A stretch of 64,000 nt of DNA from Glebionis coronaria (taxonomy: Eukaryota; Streptophyta; Magnoliopsida; Asterales; Asteraceae). The stretch is from contig CM046877.1 in assembly GCA_025667525.1 (NCBI GenBank), positions 291,954,364 to 292,018,363 on the forward strand, read 5' to 3'. Shown here piece after piece: positions 56,783-64,000 of the stretch. The notes beneath the pieces are model-generated. The model had not been told where the DNA came from. It saw only the letters and a program-made list of their open reading frames with translations, and ran no database searches. The position numbers were made by a program, and so were the translations under genes. How positions within the stretch are numbered: the first letter of the stretch is position 1; every line of letters starts with the position of its first letter.

Positions 56783-58000
56783 TTACACTCTGTATCCCTT
56801 AGACTGAGTTGCATATCCCACTAAAATGCATGCATCACCTTTCTCTTTCATCTTGTCCAGATTTTCACCATCTCGAATAATGTAACACGTACATCCAAAA
56901 ACATGAAGGTGTTTGAGTGAAGGTTTGCGATCATTAATTATGTGATATGGTGTCTTTTCGTGTCTTGGGATAACTAAGGAGCGGTTTTGTGTGTAGCATG
57001 CGGTTGACACGGCTTCGGCCCAAAAGTATAGTGGAAGTTTTGAAGCAGATAATAATGTTCGAGCAGCCTCAACTAAAGTACGGTTTCGTCTTTCAACAAC
57101 TCCGTTTTGTTCGGGTGTTCGAGCAATAGATGTTTCATGTTCAATTCCTTTAGCTTCAAAAAAGTTTCTCAGTTTTGAATTCAAAAATTCAGTACCTCTG
57201 TCAGTACGAACCACTTTAACTTGAGCTTGAAGACCACGTTGTATCACTTTAAGGAAGTTGATGAGAACATCGGGTGTTTCATCCTTGGATCTCAAGAAGT
57301 GAGTCCATGTGTACCTTGAGTAGTCATCGACAATTACCATAACGTATTTCTTCCCATTGATACTTTGAACACGCATGGGACCACACAAATCTATATGAAG
57401 AAGATCTAACCGTCCTTTAGAGCTTGGTGTAGTCTTTGTTTTGAAACTACTCCGTTTAGCTTTACAAAGCTCACAAGAAGAACAAAGATGATCTTTGATG
57501 AATTTCAAGTTAGGAAGGCCTCGCACAATATCTTTCTTGGAAAGCAAGTTGATGGTATCAAAGTTAAGATGAGATAAACGTTGATGCCATAACCAAGCTT
57601 GAGTCGTTGAAGCTTTAGCCATGAAACAGATTGGAGTTGAAGATGTGGAGTCTTGTAGTGAAATAGTGTAGAGATCAGTACCCCGTGTTTCGGTAAGTAA
57701 GTCATTCCCATAATAATCACGAACAAAACATGTCTTCTTTCTAAAAGCAACCTCCAAATCCACATCACAAAATTGACCAACCGAGAAAAGATTATGATTG
57801 AGCCCTTCGACGTAGTAAACCCTTTTGATAGTGATATTCCCCTGAACCAAGTCTCCATATCCTAGGATCGGTGCAAATTGATCATTTCCGAATCGGACCG
57901 TACCCAGGAACTTCTCCACGAAGTTAATTAGAAGCTTGAGATTCCCCGTCATGTGCTTCGTGCATCTGGAGTCCATTATGAAGAGAATTACTTTGATCAC
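56783..58000 (-). pseudogene. Cop-D protease and integrase
   Basis: Protease opens MDSRCTKHMTG, where the motif should be D-S-G: Gly is replaced by Arg next to the catalytic Asp. It continues GTVRFGNDQFAP and YYVEGLNHNLFSVGQFCD. Integrase zinc domain: WHQRLSHLNF...LCSSCELCKAKRSS. Core: D in LLHIDLCGP, D in VVRTDRGTEF, E in GVVERRNRT. The frame ends SKGYRV at TAA 56783-56785. Entry from the upstream segment needs a one-base shift near 57990. All DDE acids are intact. Confidence 0.9.
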
Positions 58001-59273
58001 CTGCAGAAGAATTAGAACACGATGGAGCATTTGCTAAATTGGATTCCATGTTAGTTGTGATTTCCGATTCATTAGTTTCCCTAGTTTCGTCACTTAGAGG
58101 CACACTAACGCTCGTAGTCACATTTTCTGTCCTAACCTTAGGCATCCATTTATATCCTGGAGGACATTGATTAGCAAACCACCATTTCCAAGGCTTGCTA
58201 GCAGACTCATATAAATCCCTAATTCTGCTTCTAGGGTTCTTAGTGGTGGAGTCTGATGCAATACTTTTCTTAGAGGGGGTTGCACCAGAATGGTTCACTT
58301 TGCGTTTTGGTTTTCTAGCTATAATAGGCATCATAGTTTGCTTCTTAGTTCTAGTTTCTACACCTTTGACATTATTCGAAACACACATAGCATGATTAGC
58401 ATTAGCACACTTTCCACATTTCACACAAACAAACTTAACTTTCATAGCATTCAAAGTCGAATCATTCAAATCGTCATTACACGCGATTACAGACGTTTTA
58501 TTCTTAGAAACATTGAAAATCCTAGGGTGGTCTTCTACTTCCTTCATCTTCCCTTGACTTTTGTTTTGCCAGACCTTTTCATTCATGCGAGTGCTCTTAA
58601 GCTGGGGCCGGCTAACACTAGCAGTGGGGACTACTCCTGTAGTAAAAGACACACGTCTATTAGTGTTTCTAGAAGTCTGAGGTGATTGACTTTCTTTGTT
58701 TTGTGTGGGTTTAGTGGCCAATCTATACATCCCTGGTTTAACCACATTTGTGTTCTTAATGCTTTGGGATTGAATATGTGTTTTGAGAGTGTTTTGTGGT
58801 AACCTATCCTTCCCACCCGTCTTGGGGGCAAACGCAGGTTTTGCAAATGCAGAATTAGAGAAAACAGATGGTTTTCCCAAGACAGAGGGTCTAGTCACTT
58901 TTTGAGCATTGGGTTGTCTTACAACAGGTTTCTTAACACTAGGTTCCACAATCTTCCCACCCATCTTAGCAACGAGTTTCTGCAACTCTGCTATCGCTCT
59001 GTCCTTATCTTGTAACTGAGCTTTCAACCCTTCAATTTCCAAATTCTGTTCGTTCATTTCTCGAAACCTTTGGGAATGTTTTTCTTGCAATTTATTATCA
59101 TGTGGAAAACTACCAACGTCTTTTTGTAAAGCAAGTTCAAGAGAATGACAATGTTTTTGAAGGAAATCAGTTTTGTGTTGAAGTAACTCAAAAGCCTTTT
59201 TATCAACATTTTCTTTATGTTTTGAAAGCTCAAGTTCAAGACGCTCACACTCTTTGATTTTATCAAGATATTT
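57924..59273 (-). pseudogene. Cop-D spacer with second Cys-rich motif
   Basis: It begins after TGA 59274-59276 (KYLDKIKECERLELEL), continues as a coiled coil (EGLKAQLQDKDRAIAELQKLV), then a long basic linker. Near 58440-58390 is FVCVKCGKCANANHAMC, a C-x2-C-x2-C-x4-H-x2-C motif matching that of Cop-A. Further on, WWFANQCPPGYKW resembles the pre-protease block of composite copia elements. The frame runs to 57924, but its last 20 codons are out of phase with the protease. Function is unknown. Confidence 0.7.
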
Positions 59274-60167
59274 TCATGCAACATCAGAATATTCATCGAT
59301 ATCAGCACAAGATTGAAGAGTAACACACAAAATATCTTTGGAGAGACATTCTTCTAAGAGTAGATCATATTCGTTTGAAAATTCTAATTTGTCATTTTGA
59401 AGGTCATCAATTTCTTTTTCAAGAGACTCAACATATTTCAAATCATCAAACATTTCAGACTGAATTAAATTTTCAAACTCAAGAACATGTTCTTTTATTA
59501 TCTTCGTATTTGGTATTAAAAGTTCTTTCACAAGCACAGTTATGTCGTGAGGAATCTCGGTTTTCCACTTATCCTTTTGACGTTTCTCCCAATCGCTTGC
59601 AATAATTGATTGAACATTATTAACGTGGTGTTTAAGAAAACCAAGTATTTTTCTACTTTTGCTTTTAGAAGCATCTAGAGGCAAATAGTTAATATATTTA
59701 AAAACATTAGTTTTCCTCTTATTGGCAAAAGCTTTTTTCCATTGAATTCTTTTTTGTTTGCATTCTAAAAATAATTCCTCACGAGACTTCTGTTTTTGTG
59801 GAGTGAAAAGACCATAAAGACTGTTTTCATAAGCATAGTTATATGGTTTCACAAAATCTTTATTGACCGGTGATCTACTCTCCTCATCCCAAAGGGACGT
59901 CTCTTCACTATCGATGTTAGCTACTGGGCCGTCATTATCAGTCCTTTCGGACTCATCAAGATATAAGTGAGGGTTCGCAACTTGAGCTTGTTCGAGGTAC
60001 TTGGGGGTGGCAAAGCTAGGTTGACCCTTGAAAAACGACCGAGGTGCTATCATTCTTACGATTTGAATAGAGTCATGTGTATTATAAATAACTTTTTTCA
60101 AAAAATCGACTTGTTCTTCGAGATCCTTTACTTTTTCAGTATCTTTGCTTTGTCTATTTTTGAAATC
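59274..60167 (-). pseudogene. Cop-D coiled-coil insert, central part
   Basis: Same frame as its neighbours, bounded by TAA 60168-60170 and TGA 59274-59276. The N-terminus continues the coiled coil (DTEKVKDLEEQVDFLKKV). Then comes a region with TPKYLEQAQVANPHLYLD and many basic residues (KSKSRKILGFLKHHVNN), and then another Glu/Leu-rich helix (YVESLEKEIDDLQNDKLEF). No known domain is recognised. It lies between gag and protease and is presumably part of the polyprotein. Confidence 0.65.
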
Positions 60168-60923
60168 TTATTTTAATGTTTCAACCTCTTGTTTCTTCTC
60201 GTCAAGAATTTTAGCAGAATCGGTGGTGTTCATAGAAATCCTCTGTTCAAGTTCATTAACTTTTGTTGTGGCAAGGTACGTTTTTTGACGTTCATCACTT
60301 AATAAAACATTAAATTGACGTTTTTCTTTAGTTAACAAAGCAAGAGCTTCATTGTATTTATTTTCAAAATCGTCCTTTTTAACGTTGATGACACGACTTT
60401 TGTACCCCTCAAGCTCGTTGGTCTTTTGAAGAAGCTCAGCCCTATAACTATCAATAGTCTCACTAGATTTTATAAGAGAGGCTTTGCATTCTTCAAAGTT
60501 TTGAGTGAGCGCTGCGTTTGCCTTCTTTAATTGCTTTTGATTCTTTCTATTTTCATTGACATCTTTTTGTAAACTAGCAATTAAATTAGCAAGCGCGACA
60601 CACTCCTCGTCATCATACTCATTTGCATGTTGATCATCCTCAAACTCATTATTGCACATGTCTGATGAATCGGGTGTGGTATTGCTATCAACCGTTTCCA
60701 TCATACACGTGTCAGTAATTGTTGTTGGTAGATCACTATGCTCATGTGTATCACCAAACACATTATATTCAGCATCATCTTGTACCTTATCAATTAGCTC
60801 GGTATCAAAGATAGGACCATTGTCATCTTCAGTGACATTAAGGACCTCATGAATCTTTGCTATGTATGAATAATGTGCCTCGAGTTCTTTGTCGGAGATT
60901 TCATCATCTGTGTCGTCAAGCAT
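60168..60923 (-). pseudogene. Cop-D coiled-coil insert, first part, directly after gag stop
   Basis: 251 codons start with ATG immediately after the gag TAA (TAA|ATG, same frame). An acidic N-terminus (DDTDDEISDKELEAHYSYI) is followed by a long coiled coil (residues 110-250: LIASLQKDVNENRKNQKQLKK, SYRAELLQKTNELEGYKSR). In relatives I recall this as one continuous reading with gag, so the TAA may be a mutation. A programmed readthrough or re-initiation cannot be excluded. Confidence 0.65.
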
Positions 60924-62291
60924 TTATCCTTCCTCAACTGATAACTTGATTCCAGCTTCCATTTTCTTGCACAACAGCATCTTTTCCTTATGATAACCAT
61001 AATCTTTAACCCTCTTTGGCTGCCTGCATTCCCTAGCCAAATGCCCAAAACCTCTGCAGTTATAACACCGAATCCCACTTTGTTGCACAACTTGAGTACC
61101 AATAGTTTCCCTATTTCCAACAACAGTAGCCACCCTCTGATTATCATACTTAGGTTGTCGATCATACTTTGGTGAACTCTCAACACGTCTTTGTGTGGCA
61201 TACCTTGGAGGACTCTGTGCATGGGTGTTCCTCGAGTTTGAAGATGTTCGAAGGTTGTTGTTGGTGGGTTTGTAGATTTTCTTATATTGCTTCATAACGA
61301 AAGCCATTTGTTGCTTGAATTCCCTATCCCTTTGAGCTACTTCTTCATCACTGTCTTCTTCGGATGATTGCTCAGGTATGGGTGATGGTGCTCTTGCAAC
61401 TTCTTTGCCTCGGGATCGTGTTGGAGCATGTGACTTAGAGACAGTGGATGATCGTGGTGATGATGATTGAGTAGAGTAGGTCTTTGAAGTATGAGAGTGA
61501 TAATCTGGGTAATGTTGAGTGGTAGACACCAAAGCAAGTGGATTGGAAATCTTTGCAACTCGTTCAGCTCGAAGTTCATTTGCCTCATTTTGAAATTGTT
61601 TCAAAATGTCGAAGAGCTTGTGATATGAAACTTCGTCTAATTTTTGTTGTTGTTTCACCAAGGTGACAAACCGTGTCCACTCTGGTTGAAGTTGCTGTAG
61701 AAATTGGACATTGACTTGCATGGTGGAAACTTGCAAGTTGTTTCGTGTCATATCATTCATCATCTTGTAGAATCGGGAGTAATAAGAATCAATTGATTCC
61801 CCATCCTTTGATGTAAACTTGCCAAAGTTCCAAAACATCTTATTTTTCACATCTTGTTTGTTAAGTGATTCACCTTGTTGCAATCTTTCAATGGCCGTCC
61901 ACATTTCTTGAGCAGTAGGACATGCGTCAACCGTAGAGTAAATTTCATCTCCAATGCCACTGAGAATTAAGTAGATTGCTTCCTTCTCTGCATCAAACCA
62001 CGCACGGTTCTCTGGGGTGAGGTCGGTCCTCTTTTCATCACGTTCATATGCGGGTTGTGCGTCACTTGTGTCTGTGGCTGGTACTGCAGGAACTTGAATC
62101 CTTGAGAGTTTATAGGGTCCTTCCAAGATACATTGCCTTAAGGCATCACCGTTAGGTTTTGTGTCAAGGTAACGTATAAAACGGGATTGCCATTGATCAT
62201 ATCGACCCGACACAAGCATTGGTGGTCTTTCTTTGTTACCTGCCACCATTATGTTGTTGTTCGTCACACGATATTCAGCAGTAGAATCCAT
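60924..62291 (-). CDS. gag: Cop-D gag (capsid and nucleocapsid)
   Basis: 455 codons from ATG 62291-62289 (MDSTAEYRVTNNNIMVAGN) to TAA 60926-60924. The frame is open 83 codons further upstream, but that part is low-complexity leader. The copia gag domain spans about residues 20-240, with SGRYDQWQSRFIRYLDTKP, ENRAWFDAEKEAIYLILSGI, TAQEMWTAIERLQQGESLN and DSYYSRFYKMMNDM. A Ser/Arg-rich linker leads to a perfect zinc knuckle CYNCRGFGHLAREC (C-x2-C-x4-H-x4-C). It is the only Cop-D domain ORF that looks undamaged and could still make capsid protein. Confidence 0.85.
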   Translation of the reverse strand: MDSTAEYRVTNNNIMVAGNKERPPMLVSGRYDQWQSRFIRYLDTKPNGDALRQCILEGPYKLSRIQVPAVPATDTSDAQPAYERDEKRTDLTPENRAWFDAEKEAIYLILSGIGDEIYSTVDACPTAQEMWTAIERLQQGESLNKQDVKNKMFWNFGKFTSKDGESIDSYYSRFYKMMNDMTRNNLQVSTMQVNVQFLQQLQPEWTRFVTLVKQQQKLDEVSYHKLFDILKQFQNEANELRAERVAKISNPLALVSTTQHYPDYHSHTSKTYSTQSSSPRSSTVSKSHAPTRSRGKEVARAPSPIPEQSSEEDSDEEVAQRDREFKQQMAFVMKQYKKIYKPTNNNLRTSSNSRNTHAQSPPRYATQRRVESSPKYDRQPKYDNQRVATVVGNRETIGTQVVQQSGIRCYNCRGFGHLARECRQPKRVKDYGYHKEKMLLCKKMEAGIKLSVEEG

Positions 62292-63330
62292 CTCAATATT
62301 CTCTGAAATGATGAATCGAATGTGGATCTTAAGTAGTTGTGTTGTGATTGTTTGGTTGTTGAAATTCCGAAAATTGCTATTTTTTTTTCTCAGCCCGACA
62401 AAAAATTCCTCAGTCCGACAAAACGGTAGACCTAAAAAATTTGTAATCACCAAATTTTGAAATTGAGCTAGAAATGTCCTAAAATTAGTATGGAAAAAAT
62501 TTGATTTTACTTGACCTAAAACTAGTATTGTAATCACCAAATTTTGAAATTGAGCTAGAAATGTCCTAAAACTAGTATTGTAATCACCAAATTTTTTTAT
62601 TTTTATTTTTTTTTAATCTTCGTGTAAACTACGTTCCTAAACTAGTCTAGATGGTGGCTAAGTCTAAAAAAATACTCAAACAAAATTTATCAAAAACACA
62701 TCATCGGAATCACTTCGTCGGAATGTGTAATCGGAATGTCTATCGGAATGTCTAATCGGAATCCCTTCGTCGGAATGTCTAATCGGAATCCCTTCGTCAG
62801 AATGTCTAATCGGAATGATGATCGGAACGACCTTGTCGGAATACCAAATCAGAATGATGATCGGAAAGACCTTGTCGGAATACCAAATCGGAATGATGAT
62901 CGGAAAGACCTTGTCGGAATACCAAATCGGAATGATGATCGGAAAGTGCTGGTCGGAATGTTGTTGAATAACCCTTGATCGGAAATTCAAATCGGAATAC
63001 TGATCGGAATGTTAAAACCCTTTTCCGATGAGAGTGATCGGAATCACTAATCCCTTTTCCGATTGCACTGATCGGAATATATCCCACTTTTCTCGGACAA
63101 AACTCAACCAATACGTGATTTTAAGCCAAAAAATGATCAAAACACCCAAAAATTTTGTGTTTTTAGCCAAAGTAAATATACCAAATCACTACTACAACTA
63201 TGTAGAAGATGTAGATGAAGAAGTAGAGCACGGAAAACACAAAAAAAAAATTGAATCCGAGATGATTTATGGATTAAATCATTCGAATCAAATATAATAA
63301 CTACAACTAATCACAAATCTACCCCGTGGC
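62292..63330 (-). other. Cop-D 5' leader with repeats
   Basis: About 1 kb between primer site and gag. It contains a 49-bp unit repeated 87 bp apart (62442-62490 and 62529-62577, with the start of a third copy at 62578) and a TCGGAA array at 62700-63085. ORFs in the array (62676-63111) are repeat artefacts. Confidence 0.75.
62704..63085 (-). repeat. TCGGAA array in the Cop-D leader
   Basis: About 23 copies of TCGGAA and two of TCAGAA (TTCCGA in element sense) in 380 bp. Part is a higher-order repeat: about 45-bp units of ATCGGAATGATGATCGGAAA followed by GACCTTGTCGGAATACCAA repeat three times at about 62812-62945. Confidence 0.88.
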
Positions 63331-63341
63331 GATTGATACCA
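63331..63341 (-). promoter_or_regulatory. Cop-D primer binding site
   Basis: The minus strand reads TGGTATCAATC two bases after the 5' LTR. Its first eight bases match the initiator-Met site; the rest diverges (compare TGGTATCAGAGCC in Tek-H). Confidence 0.75.
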
Positions 63342-63343
63342 AT

Positions 63344-63733
63344 TGTTGTCCCATAATATTATGATTGTATACTACACGAATTAAAGAAAGAAAGGAAGAT
63401 ATGAGATGAATTTTAGAGACAGAAAGTAGTGAGAGAAAGTAGAGAGGATTAACGTGTAGAATATTAGATTAAGAGAAAAAAATGAATCACCAACCCTCCT
63501 AACATGTTAGGAGGGTAGTATATATAGTCCACCCACATGCGGGCTTCTTTATGGACTATATGGTTTGGGCCGGGCTTTCCTTTTGGGCTTTAGTTACTTA
63601 TTAATGAACTTTAGCCTAAAGTTAAGCCCGTATAACACGACTAATATACTACCTATTACAACGTTCTAAAATACGATACATAACAAACATATGACCGAGC
63701 ATTCTTGTTTGGCTCAATATTTTGAGGCTAACA
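63344..63733 (-). repeat. Cop-D 5' LTR
   Basis: Matches 51526-51914 with about six substitutions and one indel. It includes the same TATA box and 24-bp palindrome. Confidence 0.93.
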
Positions 63734-63738
63734 GTAGT
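63734..63738. repeat. Cop-D target-site duplication, right copy
   Basis: GTAGT, matching the sequence at the equivalent site in Tek-H; the left copy is TTAGT. Confidence 0.8.
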
Positions 63739-64000
63739 CGACACATAATATCATGGTACCCTCCTTCTCCTTGAAGGTTCTTCTGGAATATATGGGAAGA
63801 TTTTGGAATAATCAACTGGCTAAGCGTAAAAGGACTTAAGTAATCGTGTCTTACTAACAGCTAGAAAATTTTAGAGACCATGGCTAACAACGCACATGCT
63901 TGTAAGCATAGATAATTTGTACAGATTTTCCTTATGGAAAATCAAGCTGAATGTATTAAGGAGCCTGAACATTACTGTACATAATTATGAATCGTAGCAT
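63739..64000 (-). pseudogene. Tek-I continuation: decayed RT upstream part
   Basis: Joined to 51525, the sequence CGACGTTAGT|CGACACATAAT aligns with CACGGTAGTCAATGCAAAGTC at 43848-43868 of Tek-H, and CCCTCCTTCTCCTTGAA aligns with CCGTCCTTCTTCTTAACGAA. Beyond that the match becomes faint. The element runs off the right edge. Confidence 0.65.

Larger units (their letters stand above)
51526..63733 (-). mobile_element. Cop-D: full-length Ty1/copia element with decayed polyprotein
   Basis: LTRs of 389 bp (51526-51914) and 390 bp (63344-63733) differ at about six substitutions and one indel by eye. Minus-strand order is leader, gag with zinc knuckle, coiled-coil insert, Cys motif, protease, integrase, RT, RNase H, and a 2.5-kb 3' noncoding tract. 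In-frame stops lie at 60924, 60168, 59274, 56783 and 55667, and a frameshift near 57990. It sits inside the RT of Tek-I; removing it and one target copy rejoins sequence aligning with Tek-H 43840-43900. It is related to Cop-A. Confidence 0.93.

Noticed and set aside
62676..63111. ORFs on both strands in the Cop-D leader array
   Set aside because: Generated by the TCGGAA repeats; repetitive and without domain resemblance.

Overview
This window is eukaryotic, almost certainly nuclear DNA from a flowering plant with a large, repeat-rich genome. I found no host gene, tRNA, rRNA or CRISPR array. Essentially every interpretable base belongs to long terminal repeat (LTR) retrotransposons of three lineages: Ty1/copia (four elements), Ty3/gypsy Athila type (three) and Ty3/gypsy chromovirus, Tekay-like (two). 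The copia polyprotein style (a long coiled-coil insert between gag and protease, CPLTR-type repeats, a second Cys-rich motif) is one I associate with Asteraceae. That assignment rests on family recognition, not on a search.

Layout, with working names. Cop-A (copia, +, heavily decayed) fills 1-7504 and resumes at 18920-19614. It is split by Ath-B (Athila, +, 7505-18914, target-site duplication CGGAG), which keeps gag and protease but has no reverse transcriptase or integrase. Ath-E is an Athila LTR plus primer binding site on the minus strand (19616-22521). It was itself interrupted by Cop-A just inside its leader. Ath-E in turn interrupts the gag of Cop-C (copia, +, 22522-28250, decayed). Cop-C's 3' end is interrupted by Cop-F (copia, -, LTR 28251-29130 plus a 3' ORF). 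Cop-F is interrupted by Ath-G (Athila, -, 29760-37947, complete pol domains with frameshifts, 5' end lost). Tek-H (chromovirus, -, 38104-49507, target-site duplication CTTCT) is the best preserved and youngest. Tek-I (49708-51525 and 63739-64000, -) is an old decayed relative of Tek-H, split at its reverse transcriptase by Cop-D (copia, -, 51526-63733, target-site duplication GTAGT/TTAGT).

The nest therefore runs C > E > A > B on the left and C > F > G in the middle, with I > D on the right. No element looks fully competent. Tek-H comes closest, with one in-frame TAG and one lost zinc-knuckle cysteine. Cop-D has paired LTRs only about 1.5% apart but at least five in-frame stops and a frameshift. 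By eye the LTR pairs differ at roughly 0.4% (Tek-H), 1.5% (Cop-D) and 1.5% (Ath-B).

Most interesting observations: (1) Tek-H's gag-pol frame is broken by three short segments with GT...AG ends, and removing all three gives one continuous frame; the first donor site doubles as the gag stop codon. (2) Three copia LTRs of unrelated sequence (A, D, F) share an inverted repeat-TATA-inverted repeat layout around the core promoter. (3) Arrays of a TTCCG core occur both in an Athila LTR (G) and in a copia leader (D). (4) Ath-B is a non-autonomous element that keeps a gag-protease coding region.
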